From Corynespora cassiicola (taxonomy: Eukaryota > Ascomycota > Dothideomycetes > Pleosporales > Corynesporascaceae), in assembly GCA_022059125.1 (NCBI GenBank), contig JAEUWY010000005.1, forward strand, positions 6,611,949-6,675,948: a DNA stretch of 64,000 nucleotides, read 5' to 3'. The notes beneath the pieces were generated by a model. That model was not told where the DNA came from. It ran no database searches and worked only from the letters and a program-made list of their open reading frames with translations. Below, piece after piece: positions 22,120-35,520 of the stretch; the stretch's first letter is position 1, and every line of letters starts with the position of its first letter. Made by a program: the position numbers and the translations under genes.

Positions 22120-23970
22120 ACGTAAAGGATAAGCGAGTCGCCCGGATAAGCGAGTTGCTTACTTCTAAGTACTCTAGCGCGCGCGCAACCTACACCTACA
22201 ATACTATAACTAAAAAATATTTAATCTGCTTATAAAGAAGCATTAATAATTTTTACTTTATCAGCTATTAAAAATAATACAGTCTAAAGTGTACGACGCG
22301 CTGCTTCTACGTATAACACTCTCTGTATAATACTTCGTAATTAACACGCTAGACGACCTACGCAATATAATTACTAGCCTAACTTAAAGCAGCTAACTAA
22401 GCTTAAAAAAAAGGTAATTGTTACTTATATTTTTAAGCTAGATTTGTAAGAATTTGTGCTTACGCTAACTACCGTACGCGATATAGCTAATTAGTTACTT
22501 ACTGCGCGAGGGGCGGGCTCTGTTAATATTAAGTAGCCTAACAACTTTATTAAGCGCCAGCTAGAGCTCTAAGTTTAATTAACCTGCTAGCAGAATTACT
22601 AGCAGATTCTGTATAAGAATTCTAAGATTATACGCTTTTAGTTTAAGCTGCTGCATCGTACAAAAAAAAAGTACAGTATTTCTAATAAAAATATATACAA
22701 CTTTAACAAAACGGGCTTTATACTGGGCCGGATATTAGCTTAATTAGTAGTTATAGTATTAGAGAGACAGAATCAACTAAAAAGCGTTCAGCTAGATAAT
22801 TAGAAGTACACTACAGTAATTCAGAGAATTAACACGTACAGCTAGACAATTTCTCTCTTTATTATTTTCGCGGGTAAGTACTACCTCTCTACGTAGTACG
22901 AAGGCAATAATATTCTATTTAGCTAGTATATTACACTCAGCGAGACAGGCTGGACAACAAATAAGCTAGAAGTACGTTAGTTAGAATACTTTAACGCCTA
23001 TACGCAGAGTTGTACAACAGAAGCCTACTAACTTCTTATTATTAACAGCTATAAGAGCTATAACTTTTTTGCCTTCTAGAATCTCTGTAAAAAAAGTAAG
23101 ATTATTACTCTCTGCATGTCTCTGCATTTTTCACACCTTTTCTAGTTACTTAATATAGAGTGTTTTTCGCTTTTAAAGCGGGCGTACAGTAATAAGATCT
23201 CTGGCTTAGCACGCGATTATATTAACTATATTAATAAAACTACCTTCCTGCCGGCTTTTAGAAAGGCCTTTAAATAATTCTTTACAGAGGGTAATATACG
23301 CGCGAGCTTCTAAAAGGCAGAAGTAATTCTATATAACTTAGAGGCAGTACTGTTAAAGTTTAATATAAAACTACGTACGCTTATGCTAGCCTTTTTTAAA
23401 ACTACTTAGTAGAAGGCTAGAACACTAAGCAACGCGTACAAGCTAGAGGCTTAATTAACGTTAATCCGCGACAGAATTAGAAAGCATAAAAGCTTATTAC
23501 CTGCTTCTATTATTAAAGCGCTTGCTTAGTTTAACAAAAGTGCTGTAATACTAATCTATAAAGTTGTATTGCTTCGTACGCGAGTTAAAAACTTTAAAAA
23601 AGCTAATAAAGCTGCTACGCAGCGTATAAAGCGAAAAAGAAAACAGATCCAGCGTAAAGAGACTTTGACAAAAGCTAAAAAGGCTAAAATTATTACTTAA
23701 AAGAACGTTAAGAAGTAATTAAATAAGAAAACGCGCGAGGATAAAGCTCGCTTTAGTAGCAGCTAACGGGTAAAATCGCGCTGCACGCGCTGTAAAAAGT
23801 AAAAGTATAACTTTTATACGTGTAAACAGGCAGTATAGCTACTTTAGTTACTTTTTATATTAATTTATTATAATATTTTTTAAAAGTAGCTGAGTAGATA
23901 GTTATGCGCGCGCTGAAGTACTTAAAAGTAGGCGACTCGCTTGTCCAGGCGACTCGCTTATCCTTTACGT
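22120..23970 (+). mobile_element. Pogo/Fot1-like DNA transposon D (lightly RIP-mutated)
   Basis: 1851 bp, flanked by TA at 22118-22119 and 23971-23972. Ends start ACGTAAAGGATAAGCGAG, with iterons of core GCGAGTCGCCCGG. The plus-strand transposase relic is easy to read. YNFNKTGFILGR (about 22698-22735) is the pogo YNFDETGF region. TLSETGWTTNKLEV (about 22933-22975) is the second DDE aspartate block with D now S-E. ITLCMSLHFSHLF...NIECFSLLKRAYS (about 23105-23190) is the SHLLQPLDVGCF block, and an Arg/Lys-rich tail follows. Frame breaks are mostly TAG from CAG or TGG. Much more GC survives than in the host Gypsy element, so it probably arrived later. Confidence 0.9.
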
Positions 23971-26900
23971 TAGTAGTAAAAAAAGTAGTTAAAAATAAAA
24001 AAATAACTATAAATAATAACAGAATAATACTAGACTAGTAGAGTTTAGTAGAGATTGTAAAATCTTATTATCGCTAAAACTAAAAAAAAATACCCCGCTT
24101 TAATCTAAAATACTAAAAGTATTAAAAAAACTGCGCTAATAGTTTAAAAACAAATAATAATAAAAAAAATTATAATAACTATTTAAATTACGCTGTAGAT
24201 ACGAGCAGAGCAATATAACAGCTTTTAATAAAGCTATAAGTAATATAAAAATTACTATAATAGTCTATTCTGTACTAAAACGGACAAATTTACTACGCTT
24301 TAAACTATTTTATTATTATAAAAAAAAATAAAGTAGACTATAACTAATAGCTTCGTAATAATAAAAACTACTATATAAAAAACTTATAATACTTTAAAAC
24401 AGATAAATAAAAAATTTTATTTAGCTTATAATACACGAGTAAAAATATAAAAACTTTTTAGAAAATATATACAGTATATATACGCCGGAATAACTTATAT
24501 TAAGTTTCTATATAGTAAAATTTAAAAAAAAAAATACTAGAAATATTAAATATAGTAGAAAAACGTAAGCAATCTGTTTACAACTCTATTAAAATCTATA
24601 AATAAAAGTTTTTATAGTCTCTAATAGACTTTTTTAATTATCTCTAGCTTTTATAAATTAAAATAAAAAAATTAAATTTCTATAAAATAGTAGTTAAATT
24701 TACTAAAGTATTTTTAAAGAAAATCCGACGTAAATTACAATACTTTCTCTAATAAAATTACTTAAATCTTTTATAAATAAAGTAGAAAGTAAACAAAATC
24801 TACAAAAATCTGTTACAGAAAGATAAAATAAAAAAAAATTAGAAAAGAAATAAGCGAGAATTTAGTACGCTAATAAGCTCTAATTCTATAAAATTAAGCT
24901 AAAAAAAAAAAAAATAATTTATAACGGGTTAAAATGCTCTAAAAGTATAAAAAAAAGTCTAAAACAGATATAGTATGCTATATCTATAAAAAACAAAGAT
25001 ATATTACACTTTATTACCTAAATAAAACAAAAAAAAAAGCCTACTTTTCTAATAAAAAGAAAAAAGCTAAAAGCTAGAGAGATTAAACTTCTACTTTTTA
25101 GCCTATATTAACTTAATATAAATAAAAAAGTTAGAGAATTTTAAAAAGATACTAAATATTAAAAAATTTATACTACTTTTTTTTAAAGTAGAGATAAAAA
25201 GTTTTATAAAGCTAGATACTATAATAAATAGTAAAATATAGTTTAATATTATTTCAGCAACAGTAGCAAAGAAACAGAATTTAATTATTTATTCTGTACT
25301 AAAAATTATTTTACTGTTTCTAAATAAATTAGATTATACTATTTATAGGTCTATAGTTACAGAAGTATATATTAAAAACTTAAAAAGCAGAGTATAAACC
25401 TATAAAATTCTGTTTATAGTTACTAATTTTAAAAAACTGCTAATATACTTAGAACTATTTTAAATTAATTAGTTTAACTTAAAGTTAAATTTTCGGAGCC
25501 GAAAAATACTCTTTAAAAATATTAAAAGCTATAATAGTTTAAAATATATTAAAGTAGCTATAGAAGACGTAAATTAGTTTAAAAAAATATTTTTAAGTTT
25601 TAATACAGACGTTTACGTCTATTTAATTAGTTAACTTTAAAATATATTAGCGTTTAGACTAAAAACGTCTGTTTTAAAACTAAAGTACTAAAAATTTAAA
25701 AATATAGCTAGATCTGATAAAGTATTAGTGCTATCTATATATAGTAACTAAGATTTTGTAATAGAGCTGTAACTTAGTATAAATCTACTTTACTAACTAT
25801 TCTATAATATATTAATAGTAGAACTAAAATATCTTCGTAAATATATAGAAAAGTATTTTTAAAAAAAATAAATATAACAGTTAAAGTCTTTAGCTAAAAC
25901 ACCTATTCTTTTTATAAAAAAAAAAAAAATTTTATAACTATATATTAATTATAGAGGTTTAAATAAGATAACAGTTAAAAACCGGCATCTATTACTATTT
26001 ATAGCTGAGTTTCTAAAAAAATTATTAAGAGTAAAATAGTTTATAAAGCTGAATATCTAGAAAACATACTATAAAATATATATCCGGGAAAACAACGAAT
26101 AGAAAACAGCTTTTAAAATAAAATATAGTTATTTTAAATACTTTATAATGCTTTTTAGCCTAACTAACACCCTTACTACTTTTTAATTCTATATTAATTA
26201 GATTCTAGCAGAGCTAGTTAATGTAATATATATTATATATTTAGATAACATTCTAGTCTATTCTAATATAGAAGAGGCTTATATATATTACGTTAGAGAA
26301 GTTTTAGAAAGACTAAAATAGGCTAAATTATATATAAAACTTAGTAAGTGTAAATTCTACACATAATAAGTAGAATACTTAAAATATATAGTCTGTTTAA
26401 AGAGAATTAAGGTTAATTTAGAAAAAGTTAAAATAATCTAAAACTAACTAATACTAAAAACAGTAAGAGATATTAGAGTATTTATTAGTTTTATAAATTA
26501 CTATAAAAAGTTTATTACTAATTTCTCTTATATTACTTTACTATTAACTAGAATAATTTAAAAAAAGTTAAATGCGGCTAGAGGCGGCCACGCCTAAAAA
26601 AAAAAAAAAACGTAAAAGTTAATTTTAATTAAAAAGTAAAATAAGCTTTTATATAAATAAAAAATGCCTTTTTTTTAATTTTAATTTTAGTTTATTTTAA
26701 CTTTTAAAAACTAATAAAAGTTAAAATAAACGCCTTAGAAGGCGTAATTTATAGTATTATAAGCTAGAAAAGCTTAGGCCAGAACGGAAAAAACTAATAG
26801 AGACCTATTAAGTTTTTTTTAAAAAAAATAAACTAAATTAAATATAATTATAATATTTATAATAAGAAATTGCTCGCAATAAATAAAAGTCTGTTCTATT

Positions 26901-29040
26901 AGTAATACTACTTTTAAAAAACGCTATTTAAGCTTTTTACGGACTATAATAACTTTAAGTAGTTTATAAAAACAAAAATACTTAATTACTACTAGATTTA
27001 AGTATATAAAAAACTTACAGAGTATAATTTTATTATAATTTATTATTTAGAAAAGCTGAACTCTGTAAATAGTCTATTAAAAAAGCTAAATTATATAAAA
27101 AAAGCTTAACAACTATTACAGAAAGGTAATAAAGCCTATATAGAGCTACTATAAGCTATAATAACCCGGAAATTTTTATAAAACTCTGTAATACTAGCAA
27201 TAATTACAAAATTATCTAAAGAGTATATAAACAGTACTAGAATACTTTAAATAAAACATTAGAGGCTTTCGGGACTCCGTATTAGAAAAAAACTACCTAA
27301 AAAAAAAATAAAAATAAAATAAAAAATAAAAAGAGAAAGTTTAGAAGAAAAAAAATAAAAATATTTTAATTTTAGAATTTTGCAGTAAAGACAGTAAAAA
27401 AAACAAATAAAAAACTCTTTTAAAAAGAGAAAAAAAATAACTTTTTATTTCTACTTTAAGATAACGTTAAGTAACTAATTAGTTAAAATTACAACTAAAT
27501 ATAGATTAGAAAAAAACTAAAGTATTTTAGAAATACTATAATAGTCTAATAGCAGGTTACTTTAGAGTAAAAAAAACGCTAGAAAAAATTAGACGTAAGT
27601 ACTATTAGAAAAAAATTAAAAAAAACGTAGAGGCGTACTATAATAACTATTTAAAGTATAAAAAATTAGTTACAGCTAGATACCGCTTTTATAACCTATT
27701 AAACTTTTTTTTAGCTTTTAATAGGCCGTAGTTAGACGTTACAATAAACTTTATTACTAAATTTTTTTTATTAAAATACCTTAGCTAAGTATACAACTTA
27801 ATACTAATAGTAGTAAACTAATTAATAAAGATAGTTTACTATATACCAGCTCGAGCGAATTAGACCGCTTAAAATCTAGCTTAAATCTAAATAAAAAAAA
27901 TAGTCTAACTTTATAGAACTCTAAAAAATATTATTTTAGATTAAAAACTTTTAATAAATTCTAAGTATTAAAATAGTTTTTATTACTACTTAAGTACTTT
28001 AAAAGTTTTATTCTCTGCTTATTATTTTAAAACAGATAGATAAACAGAAAAACAGAATCAGACTCTAAAACAGTATTTTAGATACTATTATTACTTAGAA
28101 CAGAATAATTAGATAATTTAGTTACTAATTATAGAATTTACGTATAATAACAGCGTACACGTAACTACTATAACTATACTATTCTAAGTATACTATAGAG
28201 CAGATCTAAAAACGCTAGACTAGCCCGAAATACCTTTAAATAGCAGAAAATTATATTTAAAAAATAATTTAGTAGTAAAAGTACTTGCTTTATAGGCAGA
28301 ATATTACTAAAAAATTAAAGTAGTAAATAAGTACTAAAAAAAGTACTTTAATAAAAAAAGAAAGTATATTTTTTTTTAGTAATAAGAGATAAAGTGCTTA
28401 TATTAAACAGGTATATACGCTTAATAAGGCCGAAAAAAAAACTAAATTAAAAATATATAGAACTAGAGACTATTATAGCCTAGATTAAACTAGATATATA
28501 TAAAGTAGATCTACCTGAACTACAAGGTATCTACTTAGTTTTTTATATATTATTACTAAAAAAATATACTAAAAAAGAGATAATATAACTTTAAAGTAAA
28601 CTACTAGTAGACACATTACGTATAATAGGTAATAATATTTATTTTATTAAAAAGATACTAGATTAGAAAGAATCTTTAGTTAGCATTTAGAAATATTTAG
28701 TAAAATAAAAAAATTACTTTAAAAAAGAGAATTTTTAAAAATCTAAACTAAATATAAATACTAACGTAATTAATAACTTTTAAAAATAAAAAAGTATCTA
28801 AAGCCGACAAATAAAAAAAAGTAAATAAACTATTTTACGCTATAAAGCTTTATTATAGCCTATAATAGACTAAAATACTTAGAAAAAAGTTAGATAACTT
28901 TAAGTAAGCTAGTATCCGGAGATTTAGCTAAAAAATAAAAAATAAAAAATATAGCTACTTTTACTTTATAATTTTTCCTAAAAAAAATATTAGATTTTTT
29001 ATATAAAAAAATGTTTAATAGCGCTATAATTTTAAGAAAA

Positions 29041-29246
29041 TATAACAAATATTACGGAATTCCTGCTATTTTATATTTATATTAGCGTGTAAAGTAAGCG
29101 AGCTGCGTAAAACCTGCGTTTAACACGCACTAAAAACGTAATAAATATTATTTTTAAAACTACTATTAATATATTATTTAAGCTATTTTTCTGTTATTAA
29201 TTCTAGTATAAAGTAAATACTATTACCTAAAGCTAAATTTTTTATA
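29041..29246 (+). repeat. 5' LTR of Gypsy element 2
   Basis: 206 bp, the same length as the 3' copy. It contains the shared block TTATATTAGCGTGTAAAGTA. Confidence 0.85.
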
Positions 29247-32200
29247 TAATAATACTTTTTAATATAATAATCTAAAAATAGCTTTTAAAACGCGTATAAG
29301 TAGTTAAAAAACACCTCTAAAAAAATACAGCAGCTTTTTAAATAACTAAAGAAAATAAATAACGCGTATATTTCTTTTATTAATAATAAGCAACTAATAC
29401 TTATAATAAACACTTCTATAATATTTAATAAGCGTATTTAAGCTGTAGAAAAGCAACGTAATAAACTTTAAAAACTATAACGCTTACGCGTATTAGAAAC
29501 TAAAATCGTATAATTTAAAAATATAGAAAAAAATACTATTCTAAACGTAATAAAACTAGCTATTAAAAAAACTTCTAAGTTCTGCGCGTAAAATATATAT
29601 AAAAAAAATATATTTAAAACGCTTACGCTACTACAGCTAAAATATATACTTAAGCTAAAAAATCTAGCAGAATATAAAAAAAAAAATTTTAAAAAATACT
29701 GTAAGTTCTTCTGCTTCTACAAAATAGCTTTTTAGTTACTATTTTAGAAGTTCTATAATAGCAACAGTAAAGTCTTCTAAACTATATAATACTTAGTAAG
29801 TAATTTAAAAAAACTATAGTACTTATACTACAAACGCACGTTTAAAACACGTAGAAAAATACTAATCTAAAAGTACTTTAAAACCTATATACTTAACTTA
29901 CTTTTTAACTTTATTAACTGTATTTTAAAAGCTGCTACAGTATATACTTAAACTATTTAATAAAAAAATTAAACAGTCCGCGTATTCGCAATATATTTTA
30001 ACATTTTAAAAAACTAATTTATATTTTATACTAAATTATAACAGATTTAATATCTATTTTTAAAACTCTAACTAAAAATACAACAGGTAATAACTAACTA
30101 CTACCAGATACCGGTAATATAAAAGAATTTAGTAGTTTTAGACTCTACTTTTAAACGTAACTTATAACAACTTTTTATAATATATACGCTCTCTACGTAT
30201 AATAATTACTATAAAAAATTTAAAAAATAGAAAGTAGCTAACGCGCTTATACTTTTTATAAATAAATTACTACATAATAAAAATAATATTACCTACTTTA
30301 AGTACTAGAAAATAGACTACTACGCTAATAAATGCTAAAGTAGTAATTTAAACTAAATTTTAGTCTGTATTTACCAGACAGAAAAAAGCTAAGCTTTATT
30401 TATAACCCGGGAACAGTAAAGTATATATTTATATATATTATATTAGATATAAAGCGCACGTGTAGCGTATCTAAAAATATAATACTTAAAAAATAGTTAT
30501 AAGTTATTCTAGACCTATAAACAGATATTAACTTAATTAGCTAACGTATTATAGTAGAAATAAACCTGTCGCCTATTAGAAAAGCTAAGCTTTTTAAGTT
30601 AAGCTGAATAAAAGTATACTGCTAAAATATTTATACAGTATATATAATTTAAATACGCTTAGCAGATAATATAAATATAAAATAAAAAATATAAACTACT
30701 ATTTACAGCGTTAATAAAAAAAACGCCTTTATTACTAAAAAACTTTTTTTTTAAAAAAAAGTATATCTACTTTAACTGTAAAGCTTAAATATAGTATTAA
30801 AACTATACTAGCGCGAACATCCAGCTAGTTACTATTAAAAAACTAAAAAAAAAAATAGAAAAAACTAACTCTAATTTTTTTTTCTAAATATTTTTTAGGC
30901 TATAAGTAATAACAGAAAATATAAAATATATATTTTTAAAATATATATAGCGCACGTAACGCGCGTGCTAAAAATATTAAAAAACTATACTAATATATTT
31001 AATAAAAAAACTATAGCTATATTTTCTAATTTTAAATTATTAAACTACGCAATTTCTCTAATAAAAAAAAAAACCACTATATAGTCTGCTTTATAATCTT
31101 TTTTTATATAAGTTTAAAGTATTACATAAATACTTAGAGCAGACGCTACAAAACAGCTAGATATAATATAATATAAGTTCTACTAGAGCTCTAATTCTAT
31201 TTATTTCTAAAAAAAATAAAATTTTCTGCCTCTGCGTAGACTATAAAAATCTAAACTTTATTACTATTAAAAATTAATATCTGCTTTTTTTAATTAAAAA
31301 GATATTAAACTATTTATTAGGCGTATATTACTATATAACTCTAAATTTTTAAAATACCTATTACAGACTTTAAATTAAAACAGATAATAAGTAGAAAACC
31401 GCTTTCAGAACCTACTATAACTACTTTAAATATTTTATAATACTATTTAGATTAACGAATACCTCCGCAAGCTTCTAAACCTATATTAATAAAGCTTTTA
31501 TTAAATATTTAAACTATATTTACGTAGTCTATCTAGACAATATTCTTATTTATACTAGTAGTAATAATTTTATATTTTACTAGCACGCTGTACACGCAGT
31601 ACTTAAATTACTATAAAAAATAAAACTATTTATTAATTTATAAAAATATATATTTATATTAGATAAAGTATATTTTTTTAAATTTATTATAAATACGCAA
31701 GGCGTGTGCGCTAACCCAGTTTAAATAAAAACTATTACCTAATAGCTGTAGCTAACTAATATTAAAAAACTATAATTTTTTTTAAAATTTACTAACTTTT
31801 ACCGACGCTTTATTAAAAAATATATAAAAAAAACTGTTTTTTTTATAAACTTACTTAAAAAAAGCTAAAATTTCTACTAGAATAAGGCTGTAAATAATTT
31901 TTTTATAAAGCTAAAAACTTACTTTTTAAATACGTCTATTCTGCGTTATTATAATTTTATTTATTTAATTTGCGTAGAGACAGACGCGTTAACCTTTACT
32001 ATATTAAATATTTTTTTTAACTATTTAAAAACTATAAATAGTATTTAGTTACTTTTATATTAAAAAAATTATAAACTATAGAGCTGAACTATAAAATCTA
32101 TAACTTAAAGCTTTTAGCTATTATATACAGCTTTAAGCAGTAGCGATACTACTTTAAAAACACCTAGTATACTATATAAGTACTAAGTAATTATAATAAT

Positions 32201-35200
32201 CTGCGCGGTATATACGCAGTACAGAAACTTAATCTGTAATAAATAAAATAAATAATATATTTAGCAGCGTTTAATTTTAAAGTAAAATATTATTTAAAAA
32301 AAATAAATTCTGCGGACAGCCTCTTATAAAAAGCAGATTATATATAAAAAAATCTGCTGCTAATCTAATTATTACCTACTTTATAAAATAAATTATTAGT
32401 AAAAAATATAGTTAATAGAGTAAGAGAATCTGCGAATAAGTATAGTTTATTAGATATATATAAAATATATATTATCTCTATTTACAAAACTAGTTAAGTT
32501 TTTACTACTAGTACTATAGAATATATACTATACGTACTACGCTTATTAGCTAAAGTACTAGTTAGTAGTAAATCTATAAAAGTAGAGTTTTAATTATTTA
32601 TTTAAACTTTATATTAGCTATAGTAAAAAAATATTTTTACCTAAAAATAAATTATAAACTTAAATAGTAAAAATAGTACTTAAAAATGTAGTAAAGCGCA
32701 CGTTTAGCGTTTAAATAAAAAAAAATTTTTAAAATATAATAGTAAAGTATATATTTTAAATAAACTAGCTATTAGATAAAAAATTTTATTTTAGAACTAT
32801 AATACGCGTATAGTAGGCTATTTTAGCGTATATAAAACGTTAAAGCTAATTAAAAAAATTTATTATTAGCTTTTTATTAGTAAAAATATTTAAAATTACG
32901 TAAAAACTTACGCTGTATACTAAAAAAATAAAACTCTAAAATATAGTAAATATAGAAAGTTATTACTGCTGCTAGTATCTGAGAATATTTTTAAAAAAAT
33001 AATACCAAATTTTATTACTAGCTTACTTTTAGTAAAGAATTTTTTAAAAAGCGCGTTTAATATAATTTTTATAATAGTATACTACTTTTTAAAAATAGCT
33101 CTCTATATACTAGCTTTAAAAATATAGAATATAAAACAGTTCGCGGAAATTTACTTTACAAATATTATATTAAAGTTTAAAATATAGAAAGATATTATAT
33201 TAAACAGAAAAGCTATTTTTACTTTTAAGTTTTAAACAGAAATATACTACTAACTATAAGTAAAGCGTAGATTAAGCACCGCTTTTTATCTACAGATAGA
33301 TAAATAAACTAAATACTAAAACTAAACACTAAAATAATACTTTTAAATATTTATTTTATTATTCTAAAGCAATTAGATATAACTTTTACTAATAGTATAA
33401 TTTACTTATAATAACTTAGTATATAAATCTATAAAAACTACGTTTTTTTACGCAGTTTATAATAAAAACTTTTTACTTACTAAGCTTTTTAAAAATAGCA
33501 GACTAAAAAAAAAAATACTAAATATAATTAATAAAGTTAAATATATATATAGTATAAGAACAGTATTTATAGAGCACCTAAAAAAAACACAGAAATATTA
33601 ATACTAGTACTATAACTAAAAACATAAACATAAAACTTTCCGCCTAAAAAATTAAGTACTGCTTAATACTAAATATATAAATCTAGTATAATAACTAAAT
33701 AAAAAGCTTACTAGTAAATTTATTAGTTTATTTAAAGTTTAAAGCGTAGTTAGATTGCAGATATACCACTTACTTCTACTACTTTTATATTATATTTATA
33801 ATATATTTTATATTTCTCTACTAAAGCGATAAAAACTAAAGCTAAAAAAAAAAAAGATAACACATATCTCTCTAATATTATACTAAAAAAGAAAAAAGTT
33901 TAGAAAGTAGAAAAAATTCTTAGAAAACGTTTAAAAAAAAGTTAACTATAATATTTACTCCGCTAAAAAAAAATACAATAATTTCTAAAATATATAAACT
34001 TTAGTTTTAGATTTTAAAAATATAAAAAATATAGTCTGTAACTACAAATCAGAACTAAAATTTTTATATATAAAAAAAAAGTAAATAATATATAAACTAC
34101 ATAAAAATCGCACTAAAACTGTATATTAAAATAATAAAAAATTACTGGTTTAAAGTCTATAAATACTATATATAAAAGTAGTATTAGATTAGCGCCGCAC
34201 CCACTAAAACGCAGATTATTACTTTTTTTTATTTTTTTTTCTACTAAACAGACTATTTCTACTTTTTTTTTTAGAGTTATTTTTAGATTTAAAATTAGAC
34301 TTATCTAGTCTACTATTAGTACTACTACTTTATAAATATATTAGTATATACTATAAATACGTTACAGACGCGAACTTACTATATAAGTTAAATAGCTAAT
34401 AATCTGCTTAAGCGCACTCGCGATATAATACTATTTAACTAAAATTAATTTAAAAAATTACGCTAATATAGTAAATATTTAAATAGTAATTTTTAAAAGT
34501 GTGCTATTATAAACAGTAATACAGCAGTAGTTAGTAAATTTAAAATTAAATTAGTACTAGTAACGCGTAAGCTTAATACCGGTCGTAATTATAATAGTAT
34601 TAGTTTTAAATATAGTGGTAGTAGTAATAGCAGTATTATAGCGCGTATAAAGCCTATATAAATAATTTAAATAACTATTAAATTTTTAAAAAATCTGTAA
34701 ATATTAGCTAAAGCATATTTATAATATATAATATTAAAATTACTTACAGCAATATAACTACTATAGTTATTTTTAACGTAATACTCGCACTAACAGTACT
34801 TAGATATTTTATAAAATTTTATCTGCTTTATAACGTTCTGCGCGCAATATATATATATTATATATACTATAATAATATCTGTATATTTTTTAGTATTAAA
34901 CTATATAAAAAAGCGCGTATTGCGAAAATGCGTTTTTTTAATATATTTAAAGTTAAAATAGTAAACTATAATAAGAGTAATAAACTTGCGCTTTAAATAC
35001 AGTATAAAAATATTTTAAAAGTACTAAATACAAGTAGAGCGAGAGCGCTGTTATTTATATACTACTTTTATAACTTATTTTTACTAAATTTTTAAAATAT
35101 AAAACAGTAAACAGACTTTATTATAATATAATAAATATTATAAAATTAAATATATAATATATAAATATATTATATATAATACGCGCGTAAAGCGCGTTTA

Positions 35201-35314
35201 AAATATAAATATAAAATATATTTTTAAATATTTTTTTTTTTTAAAATAAAAACGAAAGTTTTTTATTAAAGCTAATAAATTACTGCTAGAGACTGCAGCT
35301 AAAAAAAAAAATTC

Positions 35315-35520
35315 TGTAATAAATATTACAGAATTTCTACTATTCTGTATTTATATTAGCGTGTAAAGTAAATAAGTTATATAAAACCTGCGTTTAACGC
35401 GCGCTAAAAACGCGATAAGTATTATTTTTAAAACTACTATTAATATATTATTTAAGCTATTTTTTTGTTATTAATTCTAGTATAAAGCAAATACTATTAT
35501 CTGAAGCTAGATTTTTTACA
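35315..35520 (+). repeat. 3' LTR of Gypsy element 2
   Basis: 206 bp, preceded by an A-rich purine run (AAAAAAAAAA at 35301-35310) that fits the polypurine tract. It keeps the canonical TG...CA ends. Confidence 0.85.

Larger units (their letters stand above)
29041..35520 (+). mobile_element. Chromodomain Ty3/Gypsy retrotransposon 2
   Basis: LTRs of exactly 206 bp (29041-29246 and 35315-35520), starting TATAACAAATATTACGG or TGTAATAAATATTACAG and ending TTTTTTATA or TTTTTTACA. The TSD is GAAAA (29036-29040, 35521-35525). The element is 6480 bp and is inserted between the chromodomain and the 3' LTR of Gypsy 3. Plus-strand relics: reverse transcriptase with TAFRTYYNYFKYF, LTNTSASF and YLDN (31540-31551), RNase H around 32060-32350, integrase around 32770-33700, and a chromodomain (about 33890-34000) reading V(stop)KVEKILRKR...LQYLLR-type text. 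About 1.3 kb follows before the 3' LTR with no recognised content. All frames are closed by RIP. Confidence 0.85.
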
